From the NCBI GenBank assembly GCA_001449105.1, contig LNIY01000073.1, positions 62,001-126,000 on the forward strand: DNA of 64,000 bases. Reading direction: 5' to 3'. Under the pieces are notes generated by a model. It did not search any database. It was not told where the DNA came from and saw only the letters and a program-made list of their open reading frames with translations. The stretch comes from Caulobacter vibrioides (GTDB taxonomy: Bacteria; Pseudomonadota; Alphaproteobacteria; Caulobacterales; Caulobacteraceae). Positions 32,031 to 40,573 of the stretch are shown here, in pieces. The position numbers and the translations under genes are program-made. Position 1 is the first letter of the stretch. Every line of letters starts with the position of its first letter.

Positions 32031-34958
32031 TTGTCTTCCAACCTTCTCCTTCTCGTGATCCTGGCGGCGCCGTTCCTGGGCGCGGCCGTGGCGGCCGGCC
32101 TTCCGCGACATGCGCGGACGGCGGCGGCGGTTCTGTCCTGGCTGGTGTCGCTGGTCTCCCTGGTGAGCCTGGCTGCGCTCTGGCCCCGGTTCGCGGATGG
32201 AGAGGTGCTGCGGCTGGCGATTCCCTGGCTGCCCTCGCTGGGCGTCAGCCTGATCCTGAGGCTGGACGGCCTGTCGTGGATCTTCGCCGCCCTGATCCTC
32301 GGGATCGGCGCGCTGGTCGTGCTCTACGCCCGCTACTACATGTCGCCGAAGGACCCGGTGCCCCGGTTCTTCTCGTTCCTGCTGGCCTTCATGGGCGCGA
32401 TGCAGGGCGTGGTGCTGTCGGGCAACCTGATACAGCTGGCCGTTTTCTGGGAGCTGACCAGCCTCTTCTCGTTCCTGCTGATCGGCTACTGGCACCAGAA
32501 CCCCTCGGCGCGTGAAGGCGCGCGCATGGCCCTGACGGTCACGGCCCTGGGCGGGCTGTGCCTGCTGGTCGGCATGATCCTGATCGGCGCGATCGCCGGC
32601 AGCTACGACCTTGACGACGTGCTGGCCGCCAAGAGCGTGATCCTCGCCGATCCCCGGTCCGTGCCGGCCCTTGCGTTGGTGCTGATGGGGGCCCTGACCA
32701 AGAGCGCCCAGTTCCCGTTCCACTTCTGGCTGCCGCGCGCCATGGCCGCGCCGACCCCGGTCAGCGCCTACCTGCACTCGGCGACCATGGTGAAGGCGGG
32801 GATCTTCCTGCTGCTGCGCATGTGGCCGATCTTCGGCCAGACCGAGCTGTGGTACTTCGTCGTCGCGGGCGCGGGCGTGGCCACGCTGCTGATCGGCGCC
32901 TGGTGCGCCATCTTCCAGCACGACCTGAAGGGCCTGCTGGCCTACTCGACCATCAGCCACCTTGGCTTGATCGTGCTGCTGCTGGGTCTGGGCTCGCCGC
33001 TCGGCGCCATCGCGGCGATCTTCCATACGGTCAACCACGCCACCTTCAAGGCGTCGCTGTTCATGGCCGCGGGCATCATCGACCACGAGGCCGGCACCCG
33101 CGACATGCGCAAGCTGAGCGGCCTCTACAGGTTCATGCCCATAACCGGCACACTGGCCATCGTCGCGGCCGCGGCCATGGCCGGGGTGCCGCTGCTGAAC
33201 GGCTTCCTGTCCAAGGAGATGTTCCTGGCCGAGGTGGTGGCCGGCAGCGACGGCCATGCGCTCAACAGCGCGCTTCCCGTGCTGGCCACGCTGGCGAGCG
33301 CGTTCGGCGTGCTCTATTCGCTGCGCTTCATCCTGGCGACCTTCTTCGGCCCGCCGCCGACGGCGCTGGACAAGGTTCCGCACGAGCCGCCGGCCTGGAT
33401 GCGCCGCCCGGTCGAGATCCTGGTCGCCCTCTGCCTTCTGGTCGGCGTGCTGCCGGCCATCACCGTGGGTCCGTTCCTGCGCAGCGCCGCCGTGGCCGTT
33501 CTGGGCTTCGATGATCTGCCTTACTACAGCCTGGCGCTCTGGCACGGCTTCAACATGCCGCTGCTGCTCAGCGTTCTGGCCCTGGCCGGCGGCGTCCTGG
33601 CCTACGCCCTGTTCGGCAAGGCGCTGAACAACAATCCGCGCGGCGGCCCCTGGGGGCTGAAGCGCCTGAACGGCGGCTATCTGTTCGAGAAGGCCATGTC
33701 GGGCATCGTCAAGGGCGCGCGCTGGGCGGAGAGCCGGCTCGGCGCCGACCGGATGCAGCCGCAGTTGCGCCTCGTGGTGCTGGCCGCGCTGGCGGCCGGC
33801 GCGGCGGCGGCCTTCGCGGGCGGGGTGGCGATCCGGCCGACCTGGGCCGCGCCCGGCGCCGCCGAGCTGGTGTTCGCCGTCCTGTGGCTGACCGGCGGCG
33901 CCTGCGCCGTCGCGGCCGCCTGGCAGGCCAAGTATCACCGCCTGGCCGCGGTGGTGCTGATGGGCGGGGCGGGCCTCGTCAGCTGCATCACGTTCGTCTG
34001 GCTGTCGGCGCCGGATCTCGCCCTGACCCAGCTGCTGGTCGAGGTGGTCACCACCGTGCTGCTGCTGCTGGGCCTGCGCTGGCTGCCCAAGCGGCTGGAG
34101 GACATCCAGGTCGCGCCGGCCGAGCTTTCCCGCTCGCGCCGCCGCCGTCGGGTCGATCTCGTCGTGGCGGCCGTCGTGGGCCTGTCCCTGGCCTTCGTCT
34201 CCTACGCCGTCATGAGCCGGCCGATGGTCGAGGGGATCTCGCGCTTCTTCGTCGAGCGGGCCTACAGCGAAGGCGGCGGGCGCAACGTCGTCAACGTCAT
34301 CCTGGTCGACTTCCGGGCCTTCGACACCTTCGGCGAGATCACCGTCCTGGGCATCGTGGGCCTGACCGTGCTGGCCCTGCTGCGCCGCTTCCGCCCGGCC
34401 AGCGACAGCCTGCCGTCGCCCGACCAGAAGCAGGCGCGGGAGCGCGAAGGCCCCGTCGCCGAAGGCCGCAAGGCGGGCGACGCCCTGCGCGACACCATGC
34501 TGATCCCGCGCGTGGTCATGCGCTGGATGTTCCCGTTCGTCATCGTGCTGGCGGTGCACCTGTTCCTGCGCGGCCATGACCTGCCGGGCGGGGGCTTCGC
34601 GGCCGGGGTGGCGCTGTCGATCGCGGTGCTGCTGCAGTACATGGCCAACGGCGCGCGCTGGGTGGAGGAGCGGCTGCTGTTGCGCCCGATCCTCTGGATC
34701 GGCTGGGGCCTGACCATCGCGGCGGGCTGCGGCCTCGTGGCGATCGGCTTCAACCGACCGTTCCTGACCTCGGCCTTCCAGTACGTGAACCTGCCGCTGC
34801 TTGGCCGCGTGCCGCTGGCCAGCGCGGTGGTGTTCGACCTCGGGGTCGTGCTTCTGGTGGTCGGCGCGACCGTGCTGATGCTGGTGGCCCTGGCCCACCA
34901 GTCGCTGCGCCGCGCCAAGGACGACGGAGAGCCGGCTCAAGCGGAGGAGGGCGCATGA
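32031..34958 (+). CDS. mrpA: Mrp/Pha cation:proton antiporter subunit A (fused A and B domains)
   Basis: A 975-aa polytopic protein homologous to complex I NuoL/NuoM, the largest subunit of the Mrp Na+(K+)/H+ antiporter. The proton-channel motifs LTKSAQFPFHFWLPRAM, HSATMVKAGIFLL and NHATFKASLFMAAGIIDHEAG are intact. From about residue 823 it carries an MrpB-type domain (MRWMFPFVIVLAVHLFLRGHDLPGGGFAAG), so no separate mrpB is needed. TTG at 32031 is the best start (AGGAGG at 32013, slightly distant); the frame upstream codes for no plausible protein. It overlaps mrpC by 4 nt. Confidence 0.93.
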   Translation: MSSNLLLLVILAAPFLGAAVAAGLPRHARTAAAVLSWLVSLVSLVSLAALWPRFADGEVLRLAIPWLPSLGVSLILRLDGLSWIFAALILGIGALVVLYARYYMSPKDPVPRFFSFLLAFMGAMQGVVLSGNLIQLAVFWELTSLFSFLLIGYWHQNPSAREGARMALTVTALGGLCLLVGMILIGAIAGSYDLDDVLAAKSVILADPRSVPALALVLMGALTKSAQFPFHFWLPRAMAAPTPVSAYLHSATMVKAGIFLLLRMWPIFGQTELWYFVVAGAGVATLLIGAWCAIFQHDLKGLLAYSTISHLGLIVLLLGLGSPLGAIAAIFHTVNHATFKASLFMAAGIIDHEAGTRDMRKLSGLYRFMPITGTLAIVAAAAMAGVPLLNGFLSKEMFLAEVVAGSDGHALNSALPVLATLASAFGVLYSLRFILATFFGPPPTALDKVPHEPPAWMRRPVEILVALCLLVGVLPAITVGPFLRSAAVAVLGFDDLPYYSLALWHGFNMPLLLSVLALAGGVLAYALFGKALNNNPRGGPWGLKRLNGGYLFEKAMSGIVKGARWAESRLGADRMQPQLRLVVLAALAAGAAAAFAGGVAIRPTWAAPGAAELVFAVLWLTGGACAVAAAWQAKYHRLAAVVLMGGAGLVSCITFVWLSAPDLALTQLLVEVVTTVLLLLGLRWLPKRLEDIQVAPAELSRSRRRRRVDLVVAAVVGLSLAFVSYAVMSRPMVEGISRFFVERAYSEGGGRNVVNVILVDFRAFDTFGEITVLGIVGLTVLALLRRFRPASDSLPSPDQKQAREREGPVAEGRKAGDALRDTMLIPRVVMRWMFPFVIVLAVHLFLRGHDLPGGGFAAGVALSIAVLLQYMANGARWVEERLLLRPILWIGWGLTIAAGCGLVAIGFNRPFLTSAFQYVNLPLLGRVPLASAVVFDLGVVLLVVGATVLMLVALAHQSLRRAKDDGEPAQAEEGA

Positions 34959-35299
34959 CCGAGTTCGTGCTCGCGGCCGCCATCGGCGTGCTGTCCGCCG
35001 CCGGAACCTGGCTGCTGCTGCGGCCCCGCACCTTCCAGGTGATCATGGGGCTGTCGCTGCTGTCCTACGCGGTGAACCTGTTCATCTTCTCCATGGGGCG
35101 CCTGCGCTCGGGCATGCCGCCGATCACGGCCAAGGGCGCCGAGCGGCCGGAACTCTACGCCGACCCCACGCCCCAGGCCCTGGTGCTGACGGCCATCGTC
35201 ATCAGCTTCGCCCTGACGGCCCTGTTCCTGGTGGTCCTGCTGGCCTCGCGCGGCGCGACCGGCAGCGACCACGTCGATGGACGGGAGCCGGCCGAATGA
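34955..35299 (+). CDS. mrpC: Mrp antiporter subunit C
   Basis: A 114-aa NuoK-like subunit with three membrane helices. It keeps the typical VIMGLSLLSYAVNLFIFSMGRL segment and the DPTPQALVLTAIVISFALTALFL stretch that identifies MrpC. The ATG overlaps the mrpA stop and the end overlaps mrpD, both by 4 nt, so the subunits are translationally coupled. Confidence 0.94.
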   Translation: MTEFVLAAAIGVLSAAGTWLLLRPRTFQVIMGLSLLSYAVNLFIFSMGRLRSGMPPITAKGAERPELYADPTPQALVLTAIVISFALTALFLVVLLASRGATGSDHVDGREPAE

Positions 35300-36888
35300 G
35301 CCTCTGGGACCATCACCTGATCCTGCTGCCGATCCTGCTGCCGATGATCATGGCCTCGGCGATGCTGCTGTTCGACGAGCGTCGGCGGCGGCTGAAGAGC
35401 GTCATCAGCCTGACGGCCATGGCCGCGATCCTGCTGGTCGCCCTGGCCCTGCTGCACGAGAGCGTCACGGGCGCGGCAGACGGCGGCGACACCGCGCGGG
35501 TCTACCGCCTGGGCGACTGGGACGCGCCGTTTGGCATCGTGCTGGTGGCCGATCGGCTGTCGGCGATGATGGTGGCGCTGACCAGCGTGCTCGGCGCCGG
35601 CGTCCTGGCCTTCGCCCTGGCGCGCTGGGATCGGGCCGGACCGCGCTTCCACGCGCTGTTCCTGTTCCTGATCATGGGCGTCAACGGGGCCTTCCTGACG
35701 GGCGACCTGTTCAACCTGTTCGTCTTCTTCGAGATCATGCTGGCGGCGTCCTACGGCCTGGCCCTGCACGGCTCGGGCGAGGCGCGGATCCGGGCGGGCC
35801 TGACCTACATCGCCATCAACCTGACGGCCTCGCTGCTGTTCCTGATCGGGGTGTCGGTGCTCTACGGCGTGACCGGCACGCTGAACATGGCCGAGTTCGC
35901 CCTGAAGGTGCGGACCATCGCGCCCGACGACCTTGGCCTGCTGCACGTCGGCGCGGCCATCCTGGGCACGGCGTTCCTGATCAAATGCGCGGCCTGGCCG
36001 CTGGGCTTCTGGCTGGCGCCCACCTATACGGCCGCCAGCGCGCCGGCGGCGGCGGCCTTCGCGATCCTGTCCAAGGTCGGGGTCTATGTGGTGCTGCGTC
36101 TGAGCCTGCTGGCGTTCGGCGACCAGGCCGGCGCCTCGGCGCATTTCGGCCAGCACTGGCTGCTGTTCGTCGGCCTGGCGACGCTGGCGTTCGGCACCCT
36201 GGGCCTGATGGCCTCGCGAGACCTGTCGCGCGCCGCCGCCTACGCCGTCATGGTGTCGTCCGGCACGATCCTGGCCGTGGCCGGCGTCGGCGACAAGGCC
36301 GTGCTGGGCGGGGCGCTGTTCTACCTGATCGGCTCCACCCTGGCCTGCGGGGCGATGTTCCTGCTGGCCGAGGTGCTGCAGCGGGGCGTGGACTCCGGCG
36401 CCCAGCGCGAGCGGGCGGTGTTCGACGACGAGTACCGCGATCCGTTCGACGACGACGAGCGCAACGAGCCCGGCCTGGTCATCCCCGCCGCGGTGGCCGC
36501 CCTGGGCGGGGCCTTGCTGATCTGCACCCTGATGATCGCCGGCCTGCCGCCGTTGTCGGGCTTCATCGGCAAGCTGGCCATGCTGGACGGCCTGGTGCGG
36601 ACGATCGGACCGGCCAGCATCGCCGTGATCGTGGGCCTGTCGCTTTCCAGCCTCGGCGGCCTGATCGGCCTGACGCGGCTGGGCGTGGGCGCGCTGTGGG
36701 CTCGCGACGAGGACGCGCCCGAGCTGGTGGTCGGCGCGGCCGAACTGGCCGGCATGGGCGGGCTGCTGGCGGCCTGCGTGCTGCTCGCCGTCTTCGGCGG
36801 CGTGGGGCTCAGCTTCGCCGAGCACACCGCCGAATGGCTGGGCCGTCCCGACGCCTACATCCGCGCCGTCCTGGGGACCCTGCCATGA
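35296..36888 (+). CDS. mrpD: Mrp antiporter subunit D
   Basis: A 530-aa NuoM/N-like antiporter subunit with about 14 membrane helices. GDLFNLFVFFEIMLAASYGL and LIKCAAWPLGFWLAPTYTAASAPAAAAFAILSKVGVYVVLR are diagnostic; the Glu and Lys in these stretches correspond to the proton-pathway residues of the family. It overlaps mrpC and mrpE by 4 nt each. It is needed with MrpA for ion exchange. Confidence 0.94.
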   Translation: MSLWDHHLILLPILLPMIMASAMLLFDERRRRLKSVISLTAMAAILLVALALLHESVTGAADGGDTARVYRLGDWDAPFGIVLVADRLSAMMVALTSVLGAGVLAFALARWDRAGPRFHALFLFLIMGVNGAFLTGDLFNLFVFFEIMLAASYGLALHGSGEARIRAGLTYIAINLTASLLFLIGVSVLYGVTGTLNMAEFALKVRTIAPDDLGLLHVGAAILGTAFLIKCAAWPLGFWLAPTYTAASAPAAAAFAILSKVGVYVVLRLSLLAFGDQAGASAHFGQHWLLFVGLATLAFGTLGLMASRDLSRAAAYAVMVSSGTILAVAGVGDKAVLGGALFYLIGSTLACGAMFLLAEVLQRGVDSGAQRERAVFDDEYRDPFDDDERNEPGLVIPAAVAALGGALLICTLMIAGLPPLSGFIGKLAMLDGLVRTIGPASIAVIVGLSLSSLGGLIGLTRLGVGALWARDEDAPELVVGAAELAGMGGLLAACVLLAVFGGVGLSFAEHTAEWLGRPDAYIRAVLGTLP

Positions 36889-37376
36889 TCCGCGCACTGT
36901 TTCCCCATCCGGTCCTGGCGCTGGGCCTGTTCGCCGCCTCGCTGCTGATGAGCGGCTCGGTCGAGCCCCCGGCCATAGCCCTGGCCGCCGTCCTGGCCCT
37001 GGCCACGCCCCAGGTGATGCGAGCGCTCGACGCCCAGACCATCCGCATCCGTTCGCCCGGCTCCATCCTCACCCTGGCCGGCTGCGTGGTGATCGATGTC
37101 CTGCGCTCGAACTGGGCGGTGGCCGGGATCATCCTGGGCCGTCGCAGGCATGAGCGCCGGTCGGGCTTCATCCACGTGCCGCTCGACCTGAAGGACCGCT
37201 ACGCCCTGGCCGTGCTGGCCGTGATCCTGACCGCGACGCCGGGCACCCTCTGGGTCGAGTACGACAGCGCCACCGGCCGCCTGCTGCTGCACGTGCTGGA
37301 CCTGGTCGAGGAGGAAGAGTGGGTCCACCTGATCAAGACCCGGTACGAGCGCCGCCTGATGGAGATATTCGAATGA
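36885..37376 (+). CDS. mrpE: Mrp antiporter subunit E
   Basis: A 163-aa protein with two N-terminal membrane helices and a cytoplasmic domain. DVLRSNWAVAGIILG and ILTATPGTLWVEYDSATGRLLLHVLD are the usual MrpE blocks. The ATG at 36885 overlaps the mrpD stop (ATGA) and rules out the long upstream extension of the frame. It is an accessory subunit required for full activity of the complex. Confidence 0.93.
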   Translation: MIRALFPHPVLALGLFAASLLMSGSVEPPAIALAAVLALATPQVMRALDAQTIRIRSPGSILTLAGCVVIDVLRSNWAVAGIILGRRRHERRSGFIHVPLDLKDRYALAVLAVILTATPGTLWVEYDSATGRLLLHVLDLVEEEEWVHLIKTRYERRLMEIFE

Positions 37377-37654
37377 GCCAGGCCATCCTGCTCTGGTGCC
37401 TGACCGGCGCCCAGGCGCTGCTGGCGGGGGCGATGGCGCTGGCCGCCTGGCGCGTCGTGCGCGGCCCCCGCGCCCAGGACCGGGTGCTGGGCCTCGACAC
37501 CCTCTATCTGAACGGCATGCTGCTCCTGCTGGTGTTCGGCGTTCGCGCGGGCAGCTCGATCTATTTCTACGCGGCGCTGATCATCGGCATGCTCGGCTTC
37601 GCCGCCACCGTGGCTCTGGCCAAGTTCCTCATGCGCGGCGAGGTGATCGAATGA
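37373..37654 (+). CDS. mrpF: Mrp antiporter subunit F
   Basis: A 93-aa protein with three membrane helices and the family segment RGPRAQDRVLGLDTLYLNGMLLLLVFG. The start is the ATG at 37373 overlapping the mrpE stop; an in-frame GTG 54 nt earlier would lie within mrpE. It overlaps mrpG by 4 nt. Confidence 0.93.
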   Translation: MSQAILLWCLTGAQALLAGAMALAAWRVVRGPRAQDRVLGLDTLYLNGMLLLLVFGVRAGSSIYFYAALIIGMLGFAATVALAKFLMRGEVIE

Positions 37655-37995
37655 CGCCTCCGGACCTGCCCGCCTGGGCCGCCGTGACCGTGGGCGTGCT
37701 GGCCGTCGCCGGCGCGGGCCTGTCGTTCCTCGGCGCCGTGGGCCTTTGCGGCTTCAAGACCTTCTACGAGCGCGTCCACGCCCCGACCCTCGGCGCGACC
37801 CTTGGAATGGCGCTGATCGTCGCCGCCTCGATCCTGTTCTTCACCTTCGCCGAGGGACGGCTGATGCCCCGGGAGCTGCTGATCGGCGTCTTCCTGACGG
37901 TGACCACGCCGGTGACCCTGATCCTCCTGGCGCGGGCGGCCCTGTTCCGCGACCGCGTCGAGCGGGGCCGGGACGAGACCTCCGGCGAGCCCTAG
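37651..37995 (+). CDS. mrpG: Mrp antiporter subunit G
   Basis: A 114-aa three-helix protein with the MrpG pattern (LGAVGLCGFKTFYERVHAPTLGATLGMALIVAASILFF). It closes the six-gene operon (A/B-C-D-E-F-G), which has the gene order of the Mrp/Pha complexes of Sinorhizobium and relatives. The complex exports Na+ or K+ in exchange for protons and supports alkali and salt tolerance. The TAG stop overlaps the stop codon of the convergent universal stress protein gene. Confidence 0.93.
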   Translation: MTPPDLPAWAAVTVGVLAVAGAGLSFLGAVGLCGFKTFYERVHAPTLGATLGMALIVAASILFFTFAEGRLMPRELLIGVFLTVTTPVTLILLARAALFRDRVERGRDETSGEP

Positions 37996-38792
37996 CCTTC
38001 CTTGATCACCAGGGTGTCGACGCCGGTGCGCTCCAGCAGCGACGAGGCGACGCTGCCGATAGCCGCCTGCATCAGGCCGCTGACGCCGCGCGCGCCGATC
38101 ACCACCAGGTCCGGCCAGACCCGGCCGGCGACATTTTCCAGTACGGTCCCCGGCTCGCCGGCCCCCAGGTGTGGCTCGATGCGGGCGCGGACGTCCTGCG
38201 GCAGCTCGGCCAGCAGGGCGTCGAGCTTCTGCCGCGCCTCCGAGCGGGCGATGTCGCGAATGTCCTCCGACTTGATCCGACTCTCGAACGGCACGTGATA
38301 GGCGTGCACGAGGTGCAGCCGGGCCTGCGGGAACAGCGCCGCCGCTCCCAAAAGCGCCGCCTTGGCGCCCCGCGAGAAGTCGCTGGCGATCAGCGGGCGC
38401 TGGTAGGGGCCGTGAGGCCTCTGCTTGACCACCAGGACGGGACAGGGGGCGTTGCGCACCACATGGTCCACCGCCGTGCCCAGAAGGTAGTCGCCCAGAT
38501 GGTTATAGCGCGCGACGCCGATGACCAGCAGGTCGGCGCCGATCTCGCGCGCCGTGTCGGTTATGGCCTTGGGCGCTGGTCCGTAGGGCAGGCTGACGGC
38601 AGCCTTGGCGCCGGGATCGGGCAGCGCGCGGCGCACGTCGAGCGCGGTGGTCGGCGCGTCCCGCTCGATCGCGTGAACGACATGGACCTCCGCGTTCCAC
38701 TCGCGGCCCAGTTCCAGCGCCCGGTCGACGGCCCTGTCGCTGCGCGGCGCCAGGTCGGTGGCCACCAGGATCGAGCGCACGGGGTGGGTCAT
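37992..38792 (-). CDS. Tandem universal stress protein
   Basis: A 266-aa cytoplasmic protein with two UspA domains (about residues 5-137 and 143-266). The first has ILVATDLAPRSDRAVDRALELG and ends in GVARYNHLGDYLLGTAVDHVVRNAPCPVLVVK; the second ends in VIGARGVSGLMQAAIGSVASSLLERTGVDTLVIKEG. The G-x2-G-x9-G-S/T-like ATP-binding pattern is visible in both in loose form. The ATG at 38792 follows AAGGAG; the frame continues upstream without coding character. It is convergent with the Mrp operon, sharing the CTAG at their ends. Confidence 0.9.
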   Translation of the reverse strand: MTHPVRSILVATDLAPRSDRAVDRALELGREWNAEVHVVHAIERDAPTTALDVRRALPDPGAKAAVSLPYGPAPKAITDTAREIGADLLVIGVARYNHLGDYLLGTAVDHVVRNAPCPVLVVKQRPHGPYQRPLIASDFSRGAKAALLGAAALFPQARLHLVHAYHVPFESRIKSEDIRDIARSEARQKLDALLAELPQDVRARIEPHLGAGEPGTVLENVAGRVWPDLVVIGARGVSGLMQAAIGSVASSLLERTGVDTLVIKEG

Positions 38793-38996
38793 CGGCGAAC
38801 TCCTTACTGACGGGATCCGGGCGGCCGGCCGGAGCGGCGTCGAGGGTGGCCTCGGCTCGCGCGCGTTGCAACGCAAAACGGCCTGCATCTGCGGTTGCGT
38901 CGCCCCAGGGCGCTGTCTTTCCTGGTGAATTCGGCGCCTGCCGGGCGAGCAGTTGACGTCGCCGTCATCCGCTTGCAGAGCTAGGCCGTTGACGGC

Positions 38997-39527
38997 ATGG
39001 CGCGCCGGACCAGAAGAAGCGCGCCTCCGAGGGCGGGCAGAGGCGAGCGGGTTTTGAAGGACGAGGGGTGGCGCGGGCTCGTGCGCCGGATCACGCGGAT
39101 CACCCGTGATCCTTCGGGCGCCGAGGACGTCGTGCAAACGGCGGTGGTGCGTATGCTGGAATACCGGCGCGCCAATACGCTCGCGAATCCGGAAGGGTTC
39201 GTCGCTCGCGCCGCGGTCAATCTGGCGATCGACGAGCGCCGCCAGCGGGCCCGGCGGCCGGAGGAGGGGCTGGACTTCGTCGAGGAAGCCCTGGCCGACG
39301 CCGGACCTCTGCAGGACGAGGTGTTGCGGGCGAGGGAGCGCCTGGCCAGGCTGAAGCTGGGGCTGGCGCGTCTCAGTCCGCGCACCCGCGAAGTCTTTTT
39401 GCTTCACCGGCTGGAAGGGCTGAAGTATCGGGAGATTGCGGAGCGCTTGGGCATCACGGTCAGCGCGGTGGAAAAGCACGTGGCCAAGGCGGCCCTCTTC
39501 CTGACGAAATGGACCGAGAAGTGGTGA
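38997..39527 (+). CDS. ECF sigma factor, FecI type
   Basis: A sigma-70 family protein of up to 176 aa with region 2 (DPSGAEDVVQTAVVRMLEYRRAN, NPEGFVARAAVNLAIDERRQRARR) and region 4 (LSPRTREVFLLHRLEGLKYREIAERLGITVSAVEKHVAKA). The last stretch is typical of FecI-like factors that transcribe TonB receptor genes on a signal relayed by FecR. The start is uncertain: ATG 38997 or TTG 39054, with homology beginning at about residue 22. It overlaps the FecR gene by 19 nt and precedes an STN-type receptor. Confidence 0.87.
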   Translation: MARRTRRSAPPRAGRGERVLKDEGWRGLVRRITRITRDPSGAEDVVQTAVVRMLEYRRANTLANPEGFVARAAVNLAIDERRQRARRPEEGLDFVEEALADAGPLQDEVLRARERLARLKLGLARLSPRTREVFLLHRLEGLKYREIAERLGITVSAVEKHVAKAALFLTKWTEKW

Positions 39528-40468
39528 AGCCTGAGCGCGATCTCGACGCCGTCCGCCGGCAAGCGGCCGACTGGCTGGCGCGCCTGCGCAGCGAGTCGCG
39601 CACCCAGGCCGACGAGGCCGGCTTCAAGGCCTGGCTGGATCGTTCCGAGGATCATCGCACCACCTTCGACACCCTGACCGCGACCTGGGAGCTGGCGGGC
39701 GCCCTGCGCCACGATCCGGAGATCGCCGAGGCGGCGCCGCGCAGGCCGGCGCGCCTGGCCCGGCGCGCGGTGCTGGCCGGGGCCGGCGTCTCGGCGGTCG
39801 GCCTGGGCTGGCTGGCGCTGGCGCCGGAAGTCTACGCCACCGGCGTGGGCGAGACCCGCACCCTGCACCTGGACGACGGCTCGTCGGTGCTGCTCGACGC
39901 CGACAGCAGGCTCAGCGTCCGCATCGACGGCCGCCAGCGCCGGGCGGGCCTGGACAAAGGGCGGGCCTTCTTCCGCGCCGCCCGCGATCCGGCCCGGCCG
40001 TTCGTGGTGGCGGCGGAGGGACGCGAGATCGTCGGCGACGGCGGCGACGCCTTCGGGGTGTCGGTCCTGTCGCAGACCGTGTCGGTGGTCGCGGTGGAGG
40101 GGCAGGTGCTGATCATGACCCCCGGCCAGCCGTCGGGACGCATCACCGCTGCGGCCGGCCAGCGGGTGATCGCGACGGGGCAGGGGCCCGCGCGCCGCGA
40201 GAGCGCCGACGTGCAGTCGGCCACGGCCTGGCGCTTCGGCCAGGCGGTGTTCGACGACCAGACCCTGGCCGAGGCCCTGGCCGAGATGAACCGCTACAGC
40301 CGCCGGCGGATCGTGCTGTCCGATCCGGCCCTGGAGGATCTGCGGATCAGCGGCGTCTACAAGGCCGGCGACAACGAGGCCTTCGCCCGTTCGGTGGCGA
40401 CCCTGCTCGACCTTGACGTCCGCGCCAACGGCGGCGGCCTGCTGATCGAGCCGCGCGGCGGGGCATGA
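39509..40468 (+). CDS. FecR-family sigma regulator
   Basis: A 319-aa protein: N-terminal sigma-binding DUF4880-type segment (RRQAADWLARLRSE, FKAWLDRSEDHRTTFDTLTATWEL), a membrane helix near residue 95 (AVLAGAGVSAVGLGWLAL), the periplasmic FecR domain (GETRTLHLDDGSSVLLDADSRLSV, GRAFFRAARDPARPFVVAA) and a C-terminal STN-like fold (LAEMNRYSRRRIVLSDPALEDLRISGVYKAGD). It would sense the loaded receptor encoded next and control the upstream sigma factor. It starts inside the sigma gene, consistent with coupled translation. Confidence 0.9.
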   Translation: MDREVVKPERDLDAVRRQAADWLARLRSESRTQADEAGFKAWLDRSEDHRTTFDTLTATWELAGALRHDPEIAEAAPRRPARLARRAVLAGAGVSAVGLGWLALAPEVYATGVGETRTLHLDDGSSVLLDADSRLSVRIDGRQRRAGLDKGRAFFRAARDPARPFVVAAEGREIVGDGGDAFGVSVLSQTVSVVAVEGQVLIMTPGQPSGRITAAAGQRVIATGQGPARRESADVQSATAWRFGQAVFDDQTLAEALAEMNRYSRRRIVLSDPALEDLRISGVYKAGDNEAFARSVATLLDLDVRANGGGLLIEPRGGA

Positions 40469-40573
40469 ACCGGTCGCCGCGACCGTTCGAAAAAAGTTGC
40501 TGAGGAAAAATCGACCTCCGTCGTCAGGCCTCTTAAGCCCGAAAACGTCGGGCCGAGAGGGGACTGGAATTTC

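Noticed and set aside
31995-34940. A 981-codon minus-strand frame opposite mrpA
   Set aside because: Composition is dominated by Gln, Arg, His and Gly as expected for the antisense of a hydrophobic gene; mrpA on the other strand is unmistakable.
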